A stretch of 64,000 nucleotides of DNA from Pogonophryne albipinna. Taxonomy: Eukaryota > Chordata > Actinopteri > Perciformes > Artedidraconidae. The notes under the pieces are model-generated. The model had not been told where the DNA came from, did not search any database, and saw only the letters and a list, made by a program, of their open reading frames with translations. The stretch is from positions 1-64,000 of the forward strand of contig JAPTMU010000160.1 of the NCBI GenBank assembly GCA_028583405.1, in the 5' to 3' direction. Positions 35,003-49,157 of this stretch are shown piece after piece. The position numbers and the translations under genes are program-made. Position 1 is the first letter of the stretch; each line of letters begins with the position of its first letter.

Positions 35003-35016
35003 TTTAAAAGTATAAG
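35003..35016 (+). promoter_or_regulatory. TATA-like element of candidate alternative promoter
   Basis: TTTAAAAGTATAAG offers two overlapping TATA-like boxes. Transcription would start near 35030-35045, placing the X-box at about -60 and the CCAAT box at about -130, a conventional arrangement. Confidence 0.35.
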
Positions 35017-35034
35017 AGCTGAAAATATCGACCG

Positions 35035-35166
35035 TGGGCAGCATCAAGCTCAGCAGCTTGCAAACCCGATCAATGGGAGAAGACATCAGATGCTGTTAGT
35101 CCGCTCTCAGCCTGTGATGAATTGAAGGGAAAGAGATTGTGGGGAGTGGTCAGCTGAGAAGAATCG
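35035..35166 (+). other. ncald: Candidate alternative 5' UTR exon of ncald
   Basis: Sequence downstream of the TATA/X-box cluster, ending at a possible donor 'atcgag|gtgaca' near 35167. The donor is weaker than the one at 21993 and the boundaries are guesses. No long reading frame is present, as expected for a UTR exon. It would splice to the acceptor at 41827. Confidence 0.28.
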
Positions 35167-35169
35167 AGG

Positions 35170-38654
<3,485 letters not shown>

Positions 38655-38942
38655 ATAGTGTATGAGAGCTGTAACCCAGCTTCCGGTTTTGGGCATGCTG
38701 GCTGCGCATCACTCTCATTCACCAATGCTAATGTTTAGATGGATTCAGGAACTCCCCCTTCGATTCTATTGGCTCTAACGGTTAAAAAGAGGTGTCAATC
38801 ACCAAATTCGACCGATGGGTTCCAGAGACATGGCAAATACACCCAAATGACCCCAGAGGTGGTTTTGTTTTTCTAAACCTCTCTAAAAAGGTCAAATTTC
38901 ACTTGTTTTGCATCAATCTTGATACAGGGTACTCATTATATG
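38655..38942 (+). repeat. TTAA-ended interspersed repeat, copy 3 (fragment)
   Basis: CCAGCTTCCGGTTTTGGGCA through gatacagggtactcattat is collinear with the copies at 6366-7912 (same strand) and 24028-24867 (opposite). The outer ends are missing here. Confidence 0.75.
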
Positions 38943-40849
38943 TTAAAATGTGGATTTCCCTTTTGTAACTCTGATTCCAGTCTCCAGGTTATCTTGTTTT
39001 TATTGATATATGTGCAGCTTGCTAAATGTTGATGTTCTTCCTTTCCCAGCGGTTTAGCTGAGCTCAGTGTGGCTGTGCAAACAGTAGTCTGTGGTAGAAA
39101 TTAACAAAGTAGAGTGTCAAATATAAGTCCTTTCATCAAAAATCCTTCTTCTACTCATGTGTGCCACTCAAGTGCTCTCTCCCCTTGATCATGGTTATGT
39201 CCCACCCAGACTTCAGAGCTGTTTGTATCATCATGTTTACCAATGAGGGGTAGAAGCTTTTCTGTAGCATTAGCCACCCAGCTGATTATTTTACAGTTTT
39301 CTAGGGCACTCAAGCTTTTCCACCAGGTTCTGAGAGTAGATCATTTGACACTCTGATAAGTTATCACTTCTCAAATATCCTTGCTTACACTGTGGAATTT
39401 CCTCAGTAGTAGCCTATGTTGAACCTTGGGAGCAAGAGGTCCTGGTTTCTGTAGTGCCTGCCTTGGATTGTTGTTGGTAGACTGAAAGCCTACCAACTTA
39501 ATCTTTATAATTTCTCTATGTTAGTGTCAACTAGACACTGAAGTGACCTGCCCCTAAGGATGTGAGAAAGAAACTTTCAGCAGTCGTTGTCATTTCCTAC
39601 AGTTTCCTTTAGCCAGTTGTATTCAAGGACTTTGCTACGTGGTTTGAGTACACAAGTGACTCATTTCCTGAGAGTTTTCAGAGTGAAGGCCATATCAGGA
39701 CTAACAGAGCAATGCCGGGCTGTAGGCATGCCAGACATAAATACATACAACGCAAACACAAGATAAAGTATGTTTGGGAAATACTGCATTCTGCAAACAG
39801 TTCTTACAATTGTATTTTGATAGAATTACGTTTTATGATAACACAGGCTAAAAAAGGAGTATGACTATACTGCCATCCACCAAAAGAACATGGTTACTGT
39901 ATTGACAGCACAATGAGAGCAGAGCAGGCACTTCCTGTATGTGTCACCCAAAGGGCAGATAGAAAACAGACTCAGAACTATTTCCCTGTCTCTGACTACC
40001 CTGTATCTGGAGAGATCATATCTGTAGAGACCAAAGCCAATAATGTTAAATGAATAAATAAGACATTATGAGATAAATATTCATGCATTTGCATAGTTAT
40101 AACATTGTGAAATAACCCTATGTAATTCTAATTAGGGATGCACAATGAATCAAAATGGAAACATGGTAAATATGGGCTAGTGCAATATTGAAATCTCAGG
40201 AGGCGCAATATTTGGTCTTTGTTAAAGGTAAAACATGTGAAAATATATTTCCGAATGAAGGATAGTGGAGATGCAGAGAAGTTCTCCAAATCGTATTCTG
40301 CAAACTTTATAAATAATAATCCAGATAAAAAAATCACTCCATGGCCATTTTTTTATCTTTCTTCAATGATAATAAGAAAATGTGTGCAAACATGATCAAT
40401 TCCTCCAGAGATTGCAAATCATATTGCAATTGAATTTCAATCAAAATAATTATAATTATAAAATATTATCTCATCCCTTTTTTACACTAACAGAAATTCA
40501 TTGGGCCATTTCCACCATTTTAACATAAGCTAAACTAAAACAATGGATCTATCTATAAACAAGTCAGACATTTCTAGTCAAACAAGTGATTGTAATAAAT
40601 ACAGTAAACGTAACGTGTTAGTTGAGGTATTTTATTACGTGGAAATTGAAATGGACTGCAAACAGGGATATAAAGCTTTGTCTTGTTCACAAAGACCTGC
40701 ACTACTCACACTGATACTGCTGCAGGGAGAGGATTGCGTCATTTCAATCAGGAGAGACGTGATGTATGAGTACATGTTTATTATCGGGACACATGACATG
40801 CGGGAATAGTGATTGACGTATTACAACAAGTAACTGTAATGATGTTTTG
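38943..40849. other. Putative ncald intron, nothing recognised
   Basis: No supported feature; sequence is AT-rich. Confidence 0.45.
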
Positions 40850-41150
40850 GCGATTAGGCCCCGGGTTTGCAGGATGATCATTCAGGAGGGAAAGAACCGC
40901 TCTGATGAACCCCCCGGGGTCTAGACACTGGTGGTGGTGAAAGTAGTTCGGTCCGATCTGAAGGGAGAAGGTTTAGCTTGGCCCTGTATTTAGGAGACAG
41001 GAGGCGAAGGGGTGGAGGAGGGTTGTGCGTTGACACCTGAAATGACAACTGACGGAAGGGGAGAGCAGATTTAAAGGGGTTAGCAGGTGCGATGATTGGC
41101 TAGCCGGGGCGTAATGCCCCTGATCACTTATTGAGATAACGTGTGACGCC
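40850..41150. other. Unresolved repeat-like GC-rich block
   Basis: Composition jumps relative to neighbours. Phrases such as cccccggggtctagacactgg and agggagaaggtttagcttgg read like part of a transposable element, but no ends or second copy were found in the window. Confidence 0.3.
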
Positions 41151-41827
41151 CGATGATGTTGTCTTCCTGATTGAACTTACGCTGAGCTACATTATTTATT
41201 AAGGTTATGAATCTGAATAATATTGGTTAAGAAGCTATGCTCAAATATAATTGGGCTTCACCACTGTTTCCTTCCAGTGTGGCTAAAGTGAGTGAAGTGT
41301 TGTGTTGAGATGTTATAGACTCATTAAGCCTGTGATGGGCATATGGAAGTACACAGAGCGGGTTGCCATGGAAAGTTCCAATATTTTGTAAAAAGGGAGG
41401 ATTTTAGTCCTGATAAATGTAAAGTCTAAAAAGAAGGGGTGCTGACATTTCGGGTTCATACCTCGGTCAAGGCACTGTGTCCTTGGCTTAAAATGCTGGG
41501 TATGCTTACAAGGGTTCCAGGCCTCAAAAGCATCACCTGACAATGGAACCACTGAACTCCTTTACAAAAGTAAAGTAGAATTCAATAGATATATTTCACG
41601 CTAAGTATTTTTAGATAACAGACTCTACGACCTTTTGTATATTGTTGTTGTCACAAGCATTGATCATAGAGCCTGTCAAACCTTCGCACTCTTCATTTAC
41701 CATAGTTATAATCAAGCAATAACAGTTTATGATTGCAAAAATGTCAAATCATTTATTATATATGTATCTGCTGTCATGACATGAATCTCCTCCTAAAACC
41801 AATCCCTCTCATCTCCCTCTCTCCCAG

Positions 41828-42274
<447 letters not shown>

Positions 42275-42772
42275 TAACTAATTGCTTTTTTTTTAACTGA
42301 TGTTGCAATTGTGATATTATTCACAATATAAGATAAATCTATCATTTTTAAATCATAATTATCATTATGATTAAAAAATATATTAAATGATCATTGCCCA
42401 ATTTGTTTTCTTTTAAAAAAAATTGATTACAAAGACACATGTTTTCTTAAGTCTGTAGATTACAATTCTTAGCCTTTTTAAAAAATGGTGCTTTTCGCAG
42501 CTCAATTACTGCACTAGTACATGTGGCGATTTAAGTAAAAATGTTGCAGCCCTATTGAACAGACTATGGCTGACAAAAGAGCCCAGTGTCTAAAATACAG
42601 AAAAACAGGACAGATACTGTATTACATTAACAGAAAATCTGTTTCTATCACATGTTGGCAGTCTCTTCTGAATGCATCAGAACACAGCAATGGTTACATT
42701 AGCCAAGGCAGAGTTTGTTATATTTGTATTGTAGGTAATGCCACTGTATCCATAACACGCTCATTATGAGAG

Positions 42773-43161
42773 TGTCACGATTCTCTTGTTATGTCGCGTT
42801 TCTGTGTGGGTGTTTTTTCCGTTCTCCTTGTCATGTTTTCCTCCGTTTATTGTCTGGTCCTTTTCCTTGTGTTTTTCCTCCCGTCGTTAGTTCCCTGGTG
42901 TGTCTAAGTGTCTGATTGTGTTCACCTGTTGTCCTTGTGTTTCTCCTCCCCTGCCCAGCTGTTTCTCGTCCCGTGATTACCCCTCCCTGTATTTAGTCGT
43001 GTCTCTTCCTGTGTTCAGTGTTGGGTCGTCTTTTGTTTGTGACCGAGTTCACCGTGGAGTGTTTTGTTTGTCCATGTGATATATTAGATAAGAGCCCTTG
43101 AAATAAAGGTATTATCAGTGTTATCTGCGTTTGGGTCCTACCTGCTTCATTCCTCGTATCA
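42773..43161 (+). repeat. 5' LTR
   Basis: TG...CA-bounded. A TATTTAG box (about 42990) and AATAAA (43102-43107) about 110 bp apart would give a short R region, with U5 to 43161. The LTR is pyrimidine/T-rich with low GA content. Confidence 0.9.
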
Positions 43162-43179
43162 GAAAGCACCAACCCAGAA

Positions 43180-46100
43180 ATGGGCCCAGCAGATCCGTTC
43201 GAGCTGGAATTATTGAATTTTTCCTTTTTTTTGGCTAACTGCTCGGATCGATGGAAGAGAGCACCCGGAGTTCAGCAGCGAGAGGCTGTGTTGTCAGAGG
43301 CGCGCCAGATGGCTAGAGAGAAACCAGGTTTGGTGAAGTTCTTACCTGGCTGGATTTCAAAGATCCTCCCGGTGTGTGATTCCCGGCCTGCTAGCCCCAG
43401 GCATGCTAGCTCCCTGTCTCCCAATTCCCAACCTGGTACCATACGCCTCGCTGGGTTCCGTCTGAAGTCAACCCATGCTTCTGCCCCAGTTCCTGCTCCT
43501 GTCCAGGAGTCGTATTCTGGAACTCGGCTGGCTTATGGAGGTCCACGGAGTATTCAGGCGGCAGCTAAGAGAAGGAGTCGCAAGGCTAAGCTAGCAGCCC
43601 GAGCCCCAAGAGCCATGGCTCCAGCCCCAGTACAGGCCCCAGCAGCCATGGCTCCATGCTCCAGTATCGGCCCACACAGCCATGGTTTCGTGCTCCAGTA
43701 CCATCCCACACAGCCATGGATCCGGGTTCCGGTTCCGTGCCCAGCAGCCATGGTTCGGGCTCCAGTACAGGCCCCAGCAGCCATGGTTCCGGCTACAGAA
43801 CCGGCCCACACATCCATGGTTCCAGCCCCAGTCCTGGCCCCAGCAGCCATGGTTCCGTCCCCAGCAGCCATGGTTCCGGCTTCAGTACTGGCCCCAGTAG
43901 CCATGGTCCCGACTCCAGTTTCGGCTCCAGGACTGGCTTACCGGCCGACGCCAGCTCCCCGAGTCCTGTCGGCGTACCGGCCGATTCCAGCACCTCGTCT
44001 CCTGTTGGCTCTCCAGCCAAAGCCAGCTCCCCGAGTCCTGTCGGCGTACCGGCCGACTCCAGCACCTCGTCTCCTGTTGGCTCTCCAGCCGACGCCAGCT
44101 CCCCGAGTCCTGTCGGCGTACCGGCCAACGCCAGCTCCCCGAGGCCTGTCGGTGTACCGGCCGACTCCAGCACCTCGTCTCCTGCTGGCTCTCCAGCCGA
44201 CGCCAGCTCCCCGAGTCCTGTCGGCGTACCGGCCGATTCCAGCACCTCGTCTCCTGTTGGCTCTCCAGCCAAAGCCAGCTCCCCGAGTCCTGTCGGCGTA
44301 CCGGCCGACTCCAGCACCTCGTCTCCTGCTGGCTCCCCAGCCGACGCCAGCTCCCAGAGTCCTGTCGGTGTACCGGCCGACTCCAGCACCTCGTCTCCCT
44401 CGTGTTCTGTTGGCGAACCAACCGTCCCAAGTCTCCTCTCCAGTTCCCTCTCAAGTCTCCTCTCCAGTTCCCTCTCAAGTCTCCTCTCGAGCTACCTCTC
44501 GAGTCTCCTCTCGAGTTCCCTCTCAAGTATCCTCTCAAGTCTCCTCTCGAGTCCTCTCTCGAGTTCCCTCTCGAGTTCCCTCTCGAGCCTCCTCTCAAGT
44601 CCCCTCTCCAGTATCCTCTCGAGTCTCCTCTCAAGTCCCCTCTCGAGTTCCCTCTCAAGTTCCCTCTCAGGTCCCCCCTCGAGTCTCCTCTCGAGTCCCC
44701 TCTCAGGTCCCCTCTCGAGTCCCCTCTCGAGTCTCCTCTCAAGTCTCCTCTCAAGTTCCTACCCGAGTCACCTCTCAAGTCACCTCTCAAGTCAACTCTC
44801 AAGTCACCTCTCGAGTCTCCTCTCGAGTTCCCTCTCAAGTCCTCTCTCGAGTTCCCTATCGAGTCCCCTCTCAAGTCCCCTCTCGAGTCTCCTCTCGAGT
44901 CCCCTCTCAAGTCCCCTCTCGAGTCCCCTCTCAAGTCCCCTCTCGAGTTCCCTCTCAAGTTCCCTCTCGAGATCCCTCTCAAGTCACCTCTCAGGTCCCC
45001 TCTCTAATCTCTTCTGGAGTCCCCTCTCCAGTCAACTCTCGAGTCCCCTCTCAAGTCACCTCTCGAGTCTCCTCTCGAGTTCCCTATCGAGTCCCCTCTC
45101 GAGTCTCTTCTCGAGTCTCCTCTCGAGTTCCCTCTCAGGTCCCCTCTCGTGTCTCTTCTCGAGTCCCCTCTCGAGTCTCCTCTCGAGTTCCCTCTCAGGT
45201 CCCCTCTCAAATCTCTTCTCGAGTCCCCTCTCAAGTCACCTCTCGAGTTCCCTCTCAGGTCCCCTCTCGAGTCTCTTCTCGAGTCCCCTCTCAAGTCACC
45301 TCTCGAGTTCCCTCTCGAGTCACCTCTCGAGTCTCTGATCGAGTTCCCACTCAAGTCCCTACCCAAGTGTCGTTGGAGGTTCCGCTGGGGGTCCTGCCAA
45401 CTCTATGTCCTGTGCTGTTGGAGGCCCCGCCGACTACTCTCCTGCCGGGGGTCCTGCCAACCCTGTGTCCTGTCCCGTTGGAGGCCCCGCCGACTACTCT
45501 TCTGCCGGGGGTCCTGCCAACTCTATGTCCTGTGCCGTTGGAGGCCCCGCCGACTACTCTCCTGCCGGGGGTCCTGCCAACCCTGTGTCCTGTCCCGTTG
45601 GAGGCCCCGCCGACTACTCTCCTGCCGGGGGTCCTGCCAACCCTGTGTCCTGTCCCGTTGGAGGCCCCGCCGACTACTCTTCTGCCAGGGGTCCTGCCAA
45701 CCCTGTGTCTTGTCCCGTTGGAGGCCCCGCCGACTACTCATCTGCCGGGGGTCCTGCCAACCCCGTGTCCTGTGTCGTTGGAGGCCCCGCCGACTACTCT
45801 TCTGCCGGGGTTCCTGCCAGCCCCATGTCCTGTGCCGTTGGAGGTTCCGCCGACTGCTCTCCTGCCGGGGGTCCTGCCGTCCCTGTGTCCTCTTCCGTGG
45901 GGAATCTTGCCGACACCTGTCCCACCGGCTCCGGATCCTGTCCGGTCGACACCGGCTCCTGTCCGGCCTCCGGAGCTGTCTGGTCTTCGCCCTCGAGCCC
46001 GGCCCCCTGACCTTCCCGGCCGCGGTCCTCGCCCTCGGACCCCTGACTTTTCCTGCCGCTGCCTTCGCCCTCATGCTCGGCCCACTGAATTCGCCCGCTG

Positions 46101-46566
46101 TGGCCTTCGCCCCTCCATGGTCTCTGCCTTGCCCCCGGGCCGTCCGCCCGAGACCCCCTCCTTGGTCTCTGCCTTGCCCCCGGGCCGTCCGCCCGAGACC
46201 CCCTCCTTGGTCTCTGCCTTGCCCCCGGGCCGTCCGCCCGAGACCCCCTCTTTGGTCTCTGCCTTGCCCCCGGGCCGTCCGCCCGAGACCCCCTCCTTGG
46301 TCTCTGCCTTGCCCCCGGGCCGTCCGCCCGAGACCCGTCCTCCAGACCCCCTCCACCCACCCTGCTTGAGGTTTTGGACTTTTGTGGTTTTTAGGGACGT
46401 CTGGAATCCGTCCCTTGAGGGGGGGGTTCTGTCACGATTCTCTTGTTATGTCGCGTTTCTGTGTGGGTGTTTTTTCCGTTCTCCTTGTCATGTTTTCCTC
46501 CCTGTTTATTGTCTGGTCCTTTTCCTTGTGTTTTTCCTCCCGTCGTTAGTTCCCTGGTGTGTCTAA
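43180..46566 (+). CDS. 1128-codon tandem-repeat ORF of the LTR element (function unknown)
   Basis: Starts at an ATG 18 bp after the 5' LTR. Residues 1 to ~75 have ordinary composition (MGPADPFELELLNFSFFLAN, then KFLPGWISKILPVCDSRP) and I recognise no known Gag or other domain. Residues ~95-250 are Pro/Ala/Val-rich (VPAPVQAPAAM-like). Residues ~255-405 repeat YRPTPAPRVLSA and LLLALQPTPAPR. Residues ~413-730 repeat the pentapeptide pattern S-R/Q-V-P/S-S. Residues ~731-905 are a 20-residue repeat with LEAPPTTLLPGVLPTLCPVP, and ~980-1052 a 15-residue repeat with VSALPPGRPPETPSL. The frame runs through the polypurine tract into the 3' LTR before stopping, so the true C-terminus is uncertain. The N-terminal segment is the part most likely to be functional. 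Tandem units of 3n length keep the frame open automatically, so openness alone does not prove expression. Confidence 0.45.
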   Translation: MGPADPFELELLNFSFFLANCSDRWKRAPGVQQREAVLSEARQMAREKPGLVKFLPGWISKILPVCDSRPASPRHASSLSPNSQPGTIRLAGFRLKSTHASAPVPAPVQESYSGTRLAYGGPRSIQAAAKRRSRKAKLAARAPRAMAPAPVQAPAAMAPCSSIGPHSHGFVLQYHPTQPWIRVPVPCPAAMVRAPVQAPAAMVPATEPAHTSMVPAPVLAPAAMVPSPAAMVPASVLAPVAMVPTPVSAPGLAYRPTPAPRVLSAYRPIPAPRLLLALQPKPAPRVLSAYRPTPAPRLLLALQPTPAPRVLSAYRPTPAPRGLSVYRPTPAPRLLLALQPTPAPRVLSAYRPIPAPRLLLALQPKPAPRVLSAYRPTPAPRLLLAPQPTPAPRVLSVYRPTPAPRLPRVLLANQPSQVSSPVPSQVSSPVPSQVSSRATSRVSSRVPSQVSSQVSSRVLSRVPSRVPSRASSQVPSPVSSRVSSQVPSRVPSQVPSQVPPRVSSRVPSQVPSRVPSRVSSQVSSQVPTRVTSQVTSQVNSQVTSRVSSRVPSQVLSRVPYRVPSQVPSRVSSRVPSQVPSRVPSQVPSRVPSQVPSRDPSQVTSQVPSLISSGVPSPVNSRVPSQVTSRVSSRVPYRVPSRVSSRVSSRVPSQVPSRVSSRVPSRVSSRVPSQVPSQISSRVPSQVTSRVPSQVPSRVSSRVPSQVTSRVPSRVTSRVSDRVPTQVPTQVSLEVPLGVLPTLCPVLLEAPPTTLLPGVLPTLCPVPLEAPPTTLLPGVLPTLCPVPLEAPPTTLLPGVLPTLCPVPLEAPPTTLLPGVLPTLCPVPLEAPPTTLLPGVLPTLCLVPLEAPPTTHLPGVLPTPCPVSLEAPPTTLLPGFLPAPCPVPLEVPPTALLPGVLPSLCPLPWGILPTPVPPAPDPVRSTPAPVRPPELSGLRPRARPPDLPGRGPRPRTPDFSCRCLRPHARPTEFARCGLRPSMVSALPPGRPPETPSLVSALPPGRPPETPSLVSALPPGRPPETPSLVSALPPGRPPETPSLVSALPPGRPPETRPPDPLHPPCLRFWTFVVFRDVWNPSLEGGVLSRFSCYVAFLCGCFFRSPCHVFLPVYCLVLFLVFFLPSLVPWCV
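43944..44396 (+). repeat. ~72-bp tandem array within the LTR element
   Basis: Units contain CCAGCTCCCCGAGTCCTGTC, GGCGTACCGGCC, then gattccagcacctcgtctcc. About six copies, some shortened by a multiple of three, encode RPTPAPRVLSAY-type repeats. Confidence 0.85.
44416..45370 (+). repeat. 15-bp minisatellite (CTCTCGAGTCCCCTC-type units), ~60 copies
   Basis: Units alternate cctctcgagtc and cctctcaagtc with t/c variants. Almost every unit is 15 bp, giving the V-S/P-S-R/Q pentapeptide periodicity, and other frames stay open for hundreds of codons. XhoI-like CTCGAG recurs in most units. Confidence 0.92.
45372..45890 (+). repeat. 60-bp tandem array, ~8.5 copies
   Basis: GAGGCCCCGCCGACTACTCT recurs exactly every 60 bp (45421, 45481, 45541, 45601, 45661, 45721, 45781), with a variant at 45841 and a partial at 45372. 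Divergence between copies is very low, so the array is recent or homogenised. Confidence 0.95.
46119..46336 (+). repeat. 45-bp tandem array, ~5 copies
   Basis: GGTCTCTGCCTTGCCCCCGG recurs at 46119, 46164, 46209, 46254 and 46299 with nearly no variation (one cct/ctt difference). Confidence 0.95.
46417..46426 (+). promoter_or_regulatory. Polypurine tract of the LTR element
   Basis: GAGGGGGGGG lies 3 bp before the 3' LTR (TGTCACG at 46430), the position used to prime plus-strand DNA synthesis. Confidence 0.75.
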
Positions 46567-46820
46567 GTGTCTGATTGTGTTCACCTGTTGTCCTTGTGTT
46601 TCTCCTCCCCTGCCCAGCTGTTTCTCGTCCCGTGATTACCCCTCCCTGTATTTAGTCGTGTCTCTTCCTGTGTTCAGTGTTGGGTCGTCTTTTGTTTGTG
46701 ACCGAGTTCACCGTGGAGTGTTTTGTTTGTCCATGTGATATATTAGATAAGAGCCCTTGAAATAAAGGTATTATCAGTGTTATCTGCGTTTGGGTCCTAC
46801 CTGCTTCATTCCTCGTATCA
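46430..46820 (+). repeat. 3' LTR
   Basis: Matches the 5' LTR throughout apart from a 2-bp insertion; contains AATAAA (about 46761-46766). As this copy lies in sense in the ncald intron, its polyadenylation signal could act on the host transcript. Confidence 0.9.
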
Positions 46821-47220
46821 AGAGCAGGGAAAACAGTTTAAGAACAGGAGGACAAACGGCTGTGCTCCATGAAGGGAGGGTATTACAGTCTACAGTCATG
46901 ATTCATGAAGGTGGTGAGTTTACCAGTCCTGCTATTTAAATGATACACTTGGATCAAAAAGAATTGGTGCATGGCTTTCCCAATGCAATCATTAGCAAAT
47001 GTTGTAATGCCTACGTTTTTTCATATTTGCTAAAAGCAGCCTTTTGCAGGAAAGATGAGGGAAGGACGTTCATATTAACAGTGTTAGCCCTGAATGTTAA
47101 ACTCTTGTTGATGAAGGTACATGGGGTCTAAATGCCCTTTAGGCTGTGTGGGCTTCAAGAGATTCTTTAAAGTCACATAAGCAATGTGATTGTTTTAATG
47201 ATTGTTAAGAGATTATAGAT

Positions 47221-47306
47221 CGCATTAACATCACATTTGAGTTCTGTTCATAGAAGCATTGCAGGCATTTTAATCGAAATACATTCAACAATATGTTTAA
47301 CCAGAT
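47221..47306 (+). repeat. Dispersed ~86-bp repeat, copy A
   Basis: cgcattaacatcacatttga through atatgtttaaccaga is matched at 49071-49157 with a few substitutions and a small indel. Both copies lie in the ncald intron. Confidence 0.85.
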
Positions 47307-49070
47307 TGTAAAATGAGAGTTAAAGGTTACTTTCACATTTGAATAGGATAACACCTTTCTGTCTGTGTTAATGTTTAACTGTTGTACTTTACGTTTACAG
47401 TCAAATATTTGGAAGTTTTCTTGGTGGTGCAGCAGGGGGGCACTTCTTTCATAAAGAAAACAACAAAAGTGAAGCAAGTATTTCCTTCACAGGAGCTTCT
47501 CATGTAAACATACTTTTAAATGTGCGCATGCCCACGTTACAAAATAATTACCATAACAGTAGGCACTTAAAACGGCAGTGTTGTCGACTCAGGTCTCTGC
47601 CAACAGGTGTCCTGAGCAAGTGAAGATGACCACTGACAGCACTTTTGTCCAATGGTAGTTTGGCTAGTCGCTAACTTTATATATGGTATTTGGAAGATTT
47701 ATTTTGTTCATTTGAAACCACATTAGCATTAGGAGCAGCTACTCTTGCTTGGGGTGTAGACAGTGCAGTGTACAGTGGATTTTCCTCTGAAAACTGCTTG
47801 CTGCAATAAAACCAAAACACTAAGCTGAAAGACACACACTTGAAAAGAAGTGCAGTCTGGTGATCATTTGTCGCTTTGTCCCTATGAGTGACCCCATTCA
47901 CATTACATACTGTATAGTCATATATAATCATCCGTTGTTGTTCTAAAAAAGATTGATTATAGCCAGCTTTTTCTGTTTGAATATTATATGTGTCTCTCCT
48001 ATAATACCTTCACAGCCCTACCGTTTTTAATGTTTTGAATATTAGTTGCTCTACTGATTCAGATATCTGATGGATTTCAGGCTAGTCATGGCCAATCCCA
48101 GCCAATATGAATCTATAATGCCTCCCTACCTCACGACGGCAGTGATTCAGCCTGAAGCTTTCCACCACTGTCCACTTTCCATTAATGCTGGTATTCCCAG
48201 GATTGAAAGAATAGACAGCAGTGAGTGCAGGGCTCATCAGTGGATGTGAAGAAGAGGAGAAGCCTGTTGAAAAGTTGATAGTTGCCTTAATTAGTGAATG
48301 GTTGTGAGTGTACTTGTCATTCTTCAGATATGTGTGTGTGTAGTTGTTGTTAATTAGCTGCAGTTTGTTAAGGGCTTCAAAATGTGTCCTCTTCCACCAT
48401 GCATGCAAAAAGCAGTAAAGTAGTTCCAAGTCTATTTTGATTGTGGCTTTTGAAATCTAGTAGCTGGTACTCTGTGTTTTACTCATTCAATTAGGATGTT
48501 ACTTTTGTTGTTGTGGTGCACTTTTAGAGACCAGGGTCATGTAGTTTCTCTCGGTGCCTCGGGCCCACTCAGAAGCATTTATACAGAAACACATTCAGTA
48601 TTCATCTATCTTCATGTCTTCATTTGGCTGGTTCAAAGCCAGCCACCTCTGCATAAAGAAGGCAATCACAAGAGAATCATTTTCAGGTGGAGTTGAAGTT
48701 GAAATATGGCCTGTGCTCTGAGTTAAGCCTGCAGCTCAGCTTTCAGCCGCTGGATCTCATAAAGCTGAATCCTTCTATTTCCTGTTGCATATCTGGTTAC
48801 AGGAAGTGAGAAAAGGAAAATAATTCTTGTTTACTAAAATATAGAATGCAAAAAATGTTCCACAAGTTTCAGTATTAGTTATGCAGCACTAGTTCAGTTT
48901 AGGTTTAGAGAAATAAGAAACAAGTGATGACCATTATGCTACAGTTATCATATGAGCGTGGCTCTAGGGATGGATACTGTATTTGGAATTCAGTCTCCAG
49001 ATGATGAATCATACTGACTTCTGGTGATCGGTAAGTGATCATAAATAGATCACTTAACAAAAGTTAACAT

Positions 49071-49157
49071 CGCATTAACCTATTACATTTGAGTTCTTTT
49101 CATAGAAGCATTGCAGGGATTTTAATCGAAGTACATTCAACAATATGTTTAACCAGA
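49071..49157 (+). repeat. Dispersed ~86-bp repeat, copy B
   Basis: cgcattaacctattacattt through atatgtttaaccaga; same orientation as copy A, about 1,850 bp downstream. Confidence 0.85.

Larger units (their letters stand above)
42773..46820 (+). mobile_element. Young non-autonomous LTR retrotransposon with giant repeat ORF
   Basis: Two direct repeats, 42773-43161 (389 bp) and 46430-46820 (391 bp), both start TGTCACG and end GTATCA. By eye they differ only in a 2-bp insertion (cctccgttt versus cctccctgttt). The 4-bp flank agag occurs at 42769-42772 and 46821-46824, as in LTR integrations. A polypurine tract GAGGGGGGGG precedes the 3' LTR. I see no protease, RT, RNase H or integrase motif. The interior is one long frame rich in Pro, Ser, Val and Arg, built from tandem repeats. 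It must rely on another element's enzymes. Near-identical LTRs imply a recent insertion, in the sense direction of ncald. Confidence 0.9.

Noticed and set aside
43882..44982. 366-codon antisense frame in the LTR element
   Set aside because: Antisense of 3n repeats; no independent evidence of transcription.
43656..45338. 560-codon second frame in the LTR element
   Set aside because: Ser/Leu-rich by-product of the 15-bp repeat; it begins inside the main frame and lacks a unique N-terminus.
45372..45890. CRISPR-like array
   Set aside because: Uniform 60-bp tandem units without unique spacers, in a eukaryotic retroelement.
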